Positions 47,280 to 57,802 of a stretch of DNA of 64,000 bases are shown in pieces. The DNA lies in NCBI GenBank assembly GCA_027924645.1, contig BSBN01001359.1:11202001-11266000 (forward strand), written 5' to 3'. Position numbers and translations under genes: made by a program. A model generated the notes under the pieces. It was not told the origin of the DNA, searched no databases, and was given only the letters and a program-made list of their open reading frames with translations. Origin of the DNA: Cunninghamia lanceolata (lineage: Eukaryota > Streptophyta > Pinopsida > Cupressales > Cupressaceae). Position 1 is the stretch's first letter, and each line of letters starts with the position of its first letter.

Positions 47280-48330
47280 GTCGTCCGGTGGCTGAGATTG
47301 GAATCCTCTATTTTGCGCCTCAAGAATTCCTCTGTATTCTCTTCTCGGACAGTTTTTTGCAATTATAATGATCGTATGAATTTCGTAGCCGTTTGTATTA
47401 ACTATCTGATCAATTCAATGTTCATTGCTGTGAAGTGTCACATCGCCATAACTCTTCTTATCGGCGTGATTTTTAAAATGTCTGGGCGACCCTTAATGCT
47501 TTTATGGCGCGAACAGTCAATCGGCGTGACCCCTCAACTGTATTCCCGACGCTATGTAATGTCACATCTTAAGTGGGCGCGACCATCGGCATGACTTCCT
47601 TCATCGCCATGTGTTTGAGATCTCTCTGCGATGTAGCGGGTCCTACCGATATGACTTGCTTATCGAAGTGATTAAGGCTATCAGGATAATATAATTATGT
47701 TCCCCCGATCTTTGTTGTCTTACCGATAGTTATTCTTAGGTATGAACTTTATCGGAATGACATACACTATCGGGATAGCTTTCTAAAGATATCCCAATTC
47801 AAATCATCTCCCCGATGCCCCTTTCATATCCTTCATCGGACAGAGTATGTTAAAGTGTCATCGATGCCTTTTGATCGCCATGACTTGTGAATCGGCGAGA
47901 CCTGACTCCCTTGTCCCGATATGCTGAGTTATCCCGATAGGTATATGTATCGCTGTGAGTCTCGCCAAAAGTTCTTTTATCGCCCAGACTTTAAGCATCG
48001 AAAACTTCTTTATGTCTCATCCCGATAGTTTATTTCTTGCCGACAGTCATTTGCTTCGTTGTCCCCGCAAGACGTTCGGTGAAACTCTTGCCAAAATGCT
48101 TTGTCGGTATGATATATACCGTCGGGGCAACTTTTAAAAGGTCATCCGATAGATATCTGTCATACCAATCGGTATGACCACTTGCCTCTCTTGCCGATGT
48201 AAGGTCATCGGTATTACTTACTCCATCAGTGACTTCCATAATTCTCTTTCCGATCTGTCTTCTTACGCCGATGGTTACTTTCAAATGATCCCTTATGTAT
48301 CGGTGTAAGCAAAACCACATCTTGACGATG
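47280..48330. repeat. Degenerate CG-word array between TAT-2 pol and ORF3-A
   Basis: Dozens of variants of ATCGGnnTGAC and CCGATAG (TCGGCGTGAC, TCGGCATGAC, TCGGTATGAC, CCCGATAG, CATCGGAC) occur every 15-40 bp in unrelated spacer text. No clean period and no open frame. Confidence 0.7.
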
Positions 48331-48781
48331 GATTGATTTTGAAGAAATTTGGCATTGCTCATTCTTGTGAGATACATAAAAAAAATTTATTATGGTCTTT
48401 TGGGATATTTTTCAGGATTTATTCAAATATGATGGAATGAAGAGATAATAAAAGTTTCAAATTTTTACTGTCCTAACAGTGGCTCTGTCTGGGATGTATA
48501 CTCCCTGTGAGTATAACAATGATCTAGATCTCCTGGGGAAGTAGACCACATATTTTATTATTTGGGGTGAGGTTTTTATGGAGCTGGGAAAAGGAAAGTA
48601 ACAAATGATGGGGAACGAGAATGATTCCTAGACTACTGTGCATGGAATAAGATATTTTGAGAATTATTTGAATGTTGTCCATGCACTGGCAACACTCAAT
48701 TCTCTTTGTACATGTTTATGAAAAGAACTACTTCAAGTATTGCCCATGTACAGGCAATTCCTGCTCCTCTCCTGACATATT

Positions 48782-51700
48782 CTATACATAGTAAGAATCA
48801 TCACCTCCCTTACCAGTGATAACAAAAGGACCCAACCACAGGGCTTCAAATTTTCCATGTTTTCCTTTGTCTTGACATCTTGCATTCCACATCAGTACCA
48901 TATCATTTATTTCAAACTTCCTGTCTTTGGCCTTCTTGTCAAAGAGATATTTTACCTGTGATTGTAGTTTAACATTCTGCCTCTGAGCTATTCTTCTTGT
49001 TTCATCAAGCTCTGCCAATTGTTCTAACCTTTCCTCCATTGGTTCAGGAATATTCAAGTCTTCCTGGAGAATGAATTTATACACTGGTATAAGATTGTCC
49101 AATGGTAATCTTGCTCATGTTCCATATACCAACTCATAAGGAGATCTCCCAATTGCCCTTTTTATAGTAATTCTATCAGCCCATACTGCCATTCTCAATT
49201 TTGAATCCCAAGCTTTCTTATTTCTATCCAGCATTCTTTTTATGATTTTCAAGAGGCTCTTATTACTTGATTCAGCTTGTCCATTGGCCTGTGGATGGTA
49301 GGGAGCAGCATAAGAAATAGTGATACCATGTGTACTGCAAAAATCTTTGAATTCATCAGATCTAAAACACATCCCATTATCTGTAATCAATCTTACTGGA
49401 GTACCAAATCGGCATATAATATTATCCATTAGAAAATTGATCACAACTTTACTTGTAGCCTGTTTGGTAGGGATTGCTTCCACCCATTTTGTAAAGTAAT
49501 CAGTAGCTACTAAAATCCATCTGTGCCCTCCACTTGATTTTTCTGAGATTTCACCTATAAAATCAATACCCCATTGATAAAATGGAGCCTCAACCTGCAT
49601 AGGTTTTAAGGGTAATGCTCCTTGATATTTTAACTTGCCTGAGAACTTTTGGCATGCTTCACACTTTCTAGTGTACTGGTATGAATCATTGAAAACTTTA
49701 GGCCAATAATATCCTGCCCTCAGGATTTTGTGGGCTGTAGTTTTCACTGAGAAATGACCTCCACACATGCCTTCATGCAGCTCCTTCATAATACGTTTTG
49801 ACTGATATTCATCCAAGCATAATAATAGAATCCCATCTCTATTTTTCCAGTAAAGATCCCCACTGATGAGTACATATTTTGAAGCTTGTAGCTTGAGTGT
49901 CCTCCTTTTGTTATCATCATATCCTTCAGGACATTTCATATGATTTAGATAATATATTATATCAGTATACCATGGAGTGTGTTCAATGCTGGTACTTGTA
50001 TCAACATTACATATCTGAGAGGCTTCTAGGTTACTTTCAGTCATCAATTTGGCAAGACCCTGTCCCCTTACCAGATTAGTGATTTGGATTTCAATGTTGA
50101 ATTCTTGAATCCTATTGATCCACCTGCATCTCCTGCCGGTGACTTCAGTTTGGACCAATACATCCTTCACTGCAGCATTAGGAACATATGCTGTGATTTT
50201 AGCTCCCACCAAATATGGTCTAAAATTTTTAACTGCTTTTACCAGTGCATATGCTTGTTTTTCAATAATGTCATACTTCAACTCTGCATTCTGAAGGGAC
50301 TTGCTGAAGAATGAGATAGGCTGTTCATATCCATCATTATTTTTCTGTAACAACACTGCTGCTACTGTATGATAGGAAGCAAATGAGAAAAGTTGGAAAG
50401 GTTTACTGAAGTCAGGGGACACTAAGACTGGAGATTGCTTGATTGCCTCCTTAATATTACCAAATGCTTCTAGTGTTTCTGTTGTCCATTTTATTTCTGA
50501 GTTCTTCTTCAGCATTCTTGATATAGGACAAACAATTTCTGTAAAATTTGGTATAAATCTTCTGACAAAATTTATCTGGCCAAAAAATGATTGTATGGCT
50601 TTTACATTCTTTGGAATAGGGAGCTGATCAATTGCTTTTACCCTTTCAGGATCTATTTTAACTCCTTCCTTCGAGACTATATGGCCAAGCAATTTTCCTT
50701 CTGTCACTACAAAATGGCATTTTTTAGGGTTCAATGATATCCCATATTCTAGGGCTTTGATAAATACTTGTTCTAAATGTGTGCAATGATCTTCGGCCTT
50801 TTTAGAATATGCTGTCAAGTCGTCTTGATATACTATCATAATCTTATTGATCAATTCAGCAAAAGCTACATCCATCGCTCTCTGGAATGTTGCTCCAGCA
50901 TTAGTTAATCCAAATGGCATTCTCAAATACACATATGTTCCCCATGGAGTGGTGAATGCATTTTTAAATTGTTCAGACTCCTTAACCTTTACCTGATTGT
51001 AACCGGAGAAACCATCCATCATTGACAATAATTCGCATCCAGTGACTTTCTGCAATATCGCCTCCATATTGGGAAGAGGATAATTATCTTTGAGGGAAGA
51101 TTTATTCAAGTTTCTGAAATCCACACACAGTCTAATATCACCATTCTTTTTCCTGACAGGCACTAAGTTTGAAACCCAGGAAGAGTGTATAATAGGTTTG
51201 ATTATAGCTCCATCCCTTAACTTTGTAAGTTCCTCTAACATTTTAGGGGCTAGTGTAGGATTAATCGGTCTCTGCTTTTGTCTGAAAGGTTTAGCATCTT
51301 GCTTCAGTGGTATCTCATGTTGAAATAGATCCTCTCTATATGCTTTTAAGTCATCATATGACAAAGCAAACACATGCCTGTACTTCCTGAGCAGGTTGAT
51401 AAGTCTGCTTCTGATTTTTGGGTCAAGACTTCTTCCAATATACACATTTTTTGGAGTTGTTTGTGTCCCCAAATTGATTTCTTCAAGGTTACTAGGTACC
51501 ACTGGTGTGTCTTTCTTTTTATACCTATCATGGCTATCAAATGTCTTTTCTAATGCAATAAGTCCTTTGGGTATCTTATTCGTTTTCAACTGGACCACTT
51601 CTTGGCCAAAAAGGGTTTGCTTCCCATCATGTTCCTCCACAAATGCACTGAAATCAATTTCTTGATTTTCGTAATAATCAGCACAATGCAAGAAATTGAT

Positions 51701-52924
51701 TATGTCAGCATCACTATCAAATACTTGCCAGTTCTGTATATTATCAGGGATGGCAGGTCTAGTTTTAAATTCAACTTCTGTGATTCCTCCCAATGTGACA
51801 TCATCTCTCTTTAATGCAATGTTTGCTAAAAAGTCTGCCATAATGTTTTTAGACCTATCAACCCAGCTGATTGAAAAGGCATCAAATAATTCAACACTAT
51901 CCCAAACTGCATTTCTGTACTGTCTTAATCTTTTATTTTTTGATAAGTATTTTTCTCTTATTTGGGAGATAACCAATTCAGAATCACCATAAACAGCCAA
52001 CTTTTTTATTTTGTGTTTGGTGGCTATGTTTAGGCCAATAAGCAGGGCTTCATATTCAGCTACATTATTGGTGCATTCAAATGTCAATAGGAAAGAGTAT
52101 TTGAATGTTTTACCTCCTGGCGAGATAAAAACTACTCCGGCCCCATTTCCTATCTTGCTGCATGCACCATCGAAATACATTTTCCACAGATCATTTTCTC
52201 CTTTCATAGATTCAATGTGTATTGGGTCAGTGTTATGCAGTTCTGGGTTAGTTTCTCCAACTTTGAAAACTCCCAAATCTGTGTCACAAAAGAAATTCAC
52301 CTGATGCCGGTCCATTCTTTCTATGATATTGTCATACCTTGGCTCTCTGCACAATTTGATTTCCTTGTCACCCACTGGTATGGTGGCATATGATAAATCT
52401 AACTGAACATTGCCTCCTGCCATAGCAGCCCATTGCCTTGATAAAAGCATCCCATAATACGGTGGGATGTCAACCACAGTAATGTCAATGTTATAAGTGG
52501 CTTCAAGATGTGAGGCAAGTTTTATCTCTACATCCTTCATGATACCAACTACTGGAATAGATCTGTTATCCATTGCATAACACTGGCCATACGTAGTATC
52601 AACCCACATTCCCAATTCTTTCATAACTGTTATAGGCATGATATTCATAGCAGCACCTGAATCAATCATGCAATTTATGACTATCCTGTTCTTGATTACT
52701 AATGTGGTATAGAATGGGTCTACCTGTGAGGGATTTTTTGTAAGTGTGTCGCCAAGGTATACCTCAGGCATCTTGAAATTTTCCTGATGTACATTATTTG
52801 TTGTTTTTTCAAACCCTTTATGTTTTGGATTAGGTGAATCAGAAATCATCTTGACAACTGTACTCCTATATTTATCTATTTTCATCATCTCTAGAAGTGG
52901 GACTGATATCTTCACCTGAGACAC
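48782..52924 (-). CDS. pol: TAT-2 pol: protease, RNase H, RT, RNase H-like, integrase
   Basis: The uninterrupted frame 52924-49115 is 1269 codons. After one TGA (YGT then ARLPLDN, fitting CGA to TGA) the same frame continues to 48782. Residues: protease DSG at 88-90; RNase H with D252 (YFDGACSK), E290 (AEYEALL), D314 (GDSE) and D364 (MADFLA), all four catalytic acids; RT with D637 and YQDD 699-702; a gypsy-type RNase H at about 835-960 whose first aspartate is gone (FSFAS 846-850) and whose TDH is YVPN; integrase with H1050, H1057, C1088, C1091 and D1121, D1182, E1218 (DDx35E). The RNase H before RT is unusual. This is the best preserved coding sequence in the window. There is no ATG evidence for separate pol initiation; it is probably cleaved from gag-pol. 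Confidence 0.92.
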
Positions 52925-52957
52925 TGCATGTGCAATATCAAAAGAATGGGCTATGAT

Positions 52958-53690
52958 CTAGTCATTCTTTTCTGTTTTTGTGTTCTCTTTTTCTTGATTT
53001 TCTTTCATTTTACTTTTATCCCCCTTTTCTAGTTCTTTAGGTGATGATTTTGTATTATTCCCTTTGTTATTCTGGTCTTTTATAAATACACTTCTAGGAG
53101 TTCCTTGCCCAACATTTGTTGTTCTATTCCTCAAGTTATAAGTGTTTTGAGCTTGAGCCACTGCAGCCACTGTGAGAGCTTCTCTTTCATCCTCAGTAGG
53201 TTTTCTCCATTGACCATATGATTTGTTGTTACAACTATCTTCCTGGTCTGAGAATACCTCTTATTCTCCCATGTTAATATGATACTTTTGGTTCCCTACA
53301 TCATACTCATATCCTTCTTCTTCTGAAGAAGAATAATCTTCTGTTACCACACATGGTGTATCCTGCATCATATTGATGGTGTGATTATCCCTATTATAGT
53401 TGTATAGCATTTCCTCTTGTTGTATTGATTTAGCTACCTCACAGTATTCAGGTAAATGTGGTAAGTTACATACAAAACACCAAGGTTTATTTTCTGCCAT
53501 ATGTGCCATGTTTCTCTTCAAGGGATCAGGAGTATCCTTTCCATATGGTTGCTTTCTATTATTATCTATAGGTCTTCCATCCTTCCAATTTGTATTGTAG
53601 GGCATATCATGTAACCTAGGTCTTTCATGCCTATGCTGACCCTCTGGTTTAATCTATTGAGCATTTTGATTCTGAAGATTGCGGTAAGAG
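52958..53690 (-). pseudogene. TAT-2 gag, C-terminal part
   Basis: Same frame as pol, entered from truncated sequence at about 53690 (EGQHRHERPRLHD). A zinc knuckle at 53441-53479 reads C-x2-C-x3-H-x4-C (CFVCNLPHLPEYC), as in TAT-1. An acidic segment (SSSEEEGYEYD) and a lysine-rich tail follow. Stops at about 53258 and 52955 are the only breaks before pol, so gag and pol were one polyprotein. Confidence 0.85.
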
Positions 53691-53847
53691 ACAAAAACAC
53701 ATAGATAGTTAGGAGCAATCAAAATTTTCTTAGAATGGTTATAATATGAGACCATGGGAGATAAATGGCAAAACCATTTGACAAGAATGTGGACCATGAG
53801 ATGGGTTTATGAACATAATGGAATCTTACAAATTTTGGAAGGGTCCT

Positions 53848-55205
53848 AACACCCTGTTCCAAATCTCCCATTTTGGCACAAGCAGGGAGTATGCTGGCAA
53901 AGGTTGTTGAATTTGGCTTTACACCTACTAATTGCATTTGCTTGAAAGTTTCTAAAGCATTTTCAAGAAATCCATTTTGTGCATATCCCGTAGCCATTGC
54001 CTTCCATGAGATGACATCTCTTTGAGGCATTCTGCCAAATAGTTCACATGCCTTGTCAATGCTTCCACATTTTGCATACATGTCTACCAAGGCAGTTGCA
54101 ACTACAACAAATGATAAAATTCCTCTATCCTTCATGCTTTGATGGATGTCCATACCCTATTCCAAAGCTCCCATTTTGGCATAGGCAGGGAGTATGTTGG
54201 CAAAGGTTGTCGAATTTGGATTTACACCTGCTAATTGCATTTACTTGAAAGTTTCTAAAGCTTTTTCAACAAATCCATTTTGTGCATATCCCGCAACCAT
54301 TGCATTCCATGATATGACATCTCTTTGAGGCATTCTTCCAAATAGTTCACATGCCTTGTCAATGCTTCCACATTTTCCATACATGTCTACCAGGGTAGTT
54401 GCAACTACGACATCTGACAAATTTCCTCTATCATTCATGCTTTGATGGATGTCCATACCCTATTCCAAAGCTCCCATTTTGACATAGGCAGGGAGGATAC
54501 TGGAAAAGGTTGTCGAGTCTGGCTATACACCTACCAATTGCATTCACTTAAAATTTTCTAAAGTCTTCTCAAAAAGTTCAATTTGTACATATCCTGCAAT
54601 CATTGTAGTCCATGAGACCACACTTCTTTGAGGCATTTTGTCAAACAGTTCATGTGCTTTGTCTATGTTTCCACATTTTGCATACATGTCTACCAGGGAA
54701 GTTGGCACTACAACATCTGACAAAATTTCTCTATCCTTTATTCTTCAATGGATTTCTATACCCTGTTGTAAAGCTCCCATTTTGTCACTAGATGGGAGGA
54801 TGCTGGCAAAGGTTGTAGAATTTGTCTTTAGAACTGCCAATTGCATTTGCTTCAAAGTTTTGAAAGCCCTTTCAACAAATCCATTTTGTGAATATCCTAC
54901 AACTATTGCATTCCATAAGATTACTTCTCTTTGAGGCATTCTGTCAAACAGTTCATGAGTTTGTCTATGCTTCCACATTTTGCATACATGTCTACCAGAG
55001 TATTTCCAACTACAGTATTGGACAAAAATCCCCGTTTCATTATGCTTTGATAGAGGTCCATACCGTGTTCCAATGTTCCCATTTTGGCACAGGTAGGGAG
55101 GATGCTAGAAAAGGTTGTGGAGTCTGGCTTTACACATGCCATTTGCATTTGCTTGAAAATTTCTAAAGCTTTTTCAACAAATCCATTTTGTGCTTATCTT
55201 GCAGT
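53848..55205 (-). pseudogene. PPR (PLS-type) pseudogene, about five 303-bp tandem units
   Basis: The complement of a recurring KALETFKQMQ block lies at about 53934, 54237, 54542, 54843 and 55145 (spacings 303, 305, 301, 302). Each unit is about 101 codons, the size of one P-L-S motif triplet: [76 protein letters not shown] proteins bind organellar RNA. Stops and small indels interrupt the frame, and no initiator, targeting peptide, E or DYW domain is seen. A plus-strand unit at 55212 forms an inverted repeat with it. Confidence 0.9.
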
Positions 55206-55211
55206 TCTTTG

Positions 55212-55510
55212 AGGTGTAAAGCCAAATTCCACAACCTTTGCCAGCATCCTCCCTACCTATGTCAAAATGGGAGCTTTGGAAAAGGGTATGGACATCCATC
55301 AAAACATAAAGGATAGAGGAATTTTGCTAGATGTTGTAGTTGCAATTGTCCTTTTAGACATGTATGCAAAATGTGGAAGCATAGACAAGGCACGTGAATT
55401 GTTTGACAGAATGCTTTAAAGAAATGTGGTCTCATGGACTACAATGATTGTAGGATATGCACAACGTGGATTTGTTGAAAAGGCTTTAGAAATTTTAAAG
55501 CAAATGCAAA
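55212..55510 (+). pseudogene. PPR unit, inverted relative to the neighbouring array
   Basis: One PLS-size unit on the plus strand: GVKPNSTTFASILPTYVKMG, then MDIHQNIKDRGILLDVVVAI, LLDMYAKCGSIDKARELFDR, a TAA after ML, and SWTTMIVGYAQRGFVEKALE. It starts within a few bases of where the minus-strand array ends. Confidence 0.88.
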
Positions 55511-57549
55511 CTGAAAAATCACTCCCTAGGGTTTTGGAGATGAAAACAAATTGTTTGTGTCTATCTTGCCAACTGGAAAACCATAGCATATGATTTGTAA
55601 GGACTAAAAAAATTGAAACCCTAGTATGGAATTTGGTGAAATGTAGCAACAAAGATATGGAAGCCACCATAAGAGTTTGCAATGAAGAAGGCATCCAAAG
55701 TACTATTATATATTTGAATTCAGTTATTATCAGAGACTGAAAACATCTTGAAATGATGACTAAACCCTAGGTAGTTTGAAGAGGCAGAATAACAACATAT
55801 GAATGATAATAAAGACTAAAAGTCCCTTCAAACCCTAGGTACTGTACCAACATGTGAATTTATGAGTTTAATGGTGTAGAAACCTGCTAGAAATGAAGGA
55901 AAATCCTACACAATATATGCATCCCTTCTGAAAATTTATAGGAACTACTACAACATCATGAAGACCTTCAATTGAAATTCTCCTTTTAGCCCAAGTGCAC
56001 TCACAAGTTGCTTTTACCAGTAGTTACTCAGTCTTTGAACCTTAGGCACACTTATGAGGGGTATTAGCCACTTATCACTGTTGGGCAGAGCTTTTCATTG
56101 AATGAACCATGTTTTCTAGCTGAGGTGGAATTCACTTGCACTTAATGTAATGTCCCCTTTTTTGAATTAAATCAAATTAGAGGACCTGAACATTCTCCAT
56201 CTTGAGGCCGTATCATAAAGAAAAAATGTATTGAGATTTTAAACATATTTTTTCTTATCTTGGTCAAATAGAGGGGAACATTCATTAAGGAATTTTCCTC
56301 TTAATAGTAGATCTACACCACAAGATTAATGATGGTCATCTTGTTCTTCTCTAGGACATGAATCAATTCAAGAGCCTTGCCCATGATGAACCTACACTTG
56401 CCATTAAAACTAGAGATACAGACATCTAGAAGCCTCAAGAGCACTCCCCACCTCCAAGGATAATTGTGGAGAAGGTGATATGCAAGATGTTGTCCAACTC
56501 TATAGGAATGCAAGGGTTTTCTCAATCTTGTAGTTGTATAAGAGGTAAACTATTGCCCCCAACATATTGGTCTTGATTTTTGTGGTATCTAATATTTTTC
56601 ATGTATATCACAACTCTATACTCCAAGATTTTTACAACCCTGATAAGGATTGTTTTTGCATCCTATATTTTATATTAATATATGTTTGTTTTTTATGCTA
56701 ATTAGAAAAATGATGCCTGAGCAGTATTTACTATCATTTATTTTATATCGATACATCTCTGGTTTTATACCAATTAGAAAAATGATGCTTGAGTAGTATT
56801 TTCTATGGAGCCTCATCTGGATTGGTCTCAACATGTACCTAGCTATGAGAATAACCTTCTTGTGTTATAATGTTGGTTAGGTCAAGTCCTCTTATTTTTG
56901 TCAAAACAAAAATTTCCTAGGCCTCAAGGTGCCAACCTTTGTCTTGTCCATACTTTCTCAAAATCACATTTTGAGAGATAATAACCATCTTATTATTTCA
57001 TGTTGTAGAAGAAAAGAGATGAAGAGTAAATGACATTTCAATTGCTGAAATCCAAATTCAAATCTTTATATCTGTACATTTAAGCAATATTTTTTCTTTA
57101 CCAGGTTAGAACATGTTAAAAACAAGGCATGGAATGTAATCTAGGTGGAAAATAATAGATGGGATTAGTCACCTCAAATGAAATGTAATCTAGGTGGAAA
57201 ATAATATGTGGTCTCAAGTACCTCAAAAGTGTATACATGACATTTTTTATTAAGAATTTTGTACCATCTTTTCAAATTTAGAAAACCTTGTTTATTTTAT
57301 AATCTCATTTGATAAATTTTGGTACTAAGTTTTAAAATGTGTTTTAAAGATTTCAACTTCTTTCTCTCTTACATTATAGGTGTTCTAGCATGGTAGAATA
57401 CTTTCTAGTTGAAGTTCTCATGGTGAATAATTTTTCTTTTCAATTAGGAATGTCACCCATCCCAAAATCAGAGCAACTATAGTTTAGGGTAAGTGCAAAA
57501 AGATGGGGGGCCAAAAAGTGGCCAAATTATTTTCAAAAAATATTAATAC
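55511..57549. other. No gene recognised
   Basis: AT-rich sequence with only short, unsupported open frames. Two imperfect duplications are visible: AGAAAAATGATGC(C/T)TGAG(C/T)AGTATTT at about 56704 and 56776, and GGAATGTAATCTAGGTGGAA/GAAATGTAATCTAGGTGGAA at about 57130 and 57180. Confidence 0.5.
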
Positions 57550-57658
57550 AAAATGCGAGTGCGTTATAACGCGCTCGCATTATGGCTTGGTAATGACGAG
57601 CCTAAGGCTCGTCAAAACCAAGCCATAACGCGAGCATGTTATAACATGATCGCGTTTT
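57550..57658. repeat. 109-bp near-perfect palindrome upstream of a TATA box
   Basis: Arms of 54 bp meet at base 57604 with no spacer and no indel; 44 of 54 arm positions pair. The core GACGAGCCT-A-AGGCTCGTC is perfect, and each arm contains a smaller palindrome of its own (GCGTTATAACGC in the left, CATGTTATAACATG in the right). Most mismatches are transitions at CpG-like positions. Confidence 0.93.
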
Positions 57659-57665
57659 GACTTGC

Positions 57666-57673
57666 TATAAATA
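57666..57673 (+). promoter_or_regulatory. TATA box of the seven-exon gene
   Basis: TATAAATA, seven bases after the palindrome and 130 bases before the ATG at 57803. A pyrimidine-rich leader (TTTCTTTCTTCTCCTCT) follows. Confidence 0.65.
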
Positions 57674-57802
57674 AAAAAAAGGTTTCTATCCCATTTCATT
57701 TCTTTCTTCTCCTCTATGCCCAAGGCCTGCAAACCCTAGAAAGCGCGCTCGCATTTTGCAAAGCTCCATTCAACACAAAAACCTTATCGATTCATCGCCA
57801 AA

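Larger units (their letters stand above)
44236..53690 (-). mobile_element. TAT-2: Tat-like gypsy element with gag-pol and ORF3, 5' truncated
   Basis: Minus-strand order: gag C-terminus (53690), protease, RNase H, RT, degenerate RNase H, integrase (to 48782), CG-word spacer, ORF3-A, then a possible LTR. The gag N-terminus is absent, since sequence turns to unrelated and then PPR text beyond 53690. Grouping pol and ORF3 as one element is inferred from strand, order and spacing and would need a second, complete copy for proof. Confidence 0.65.
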
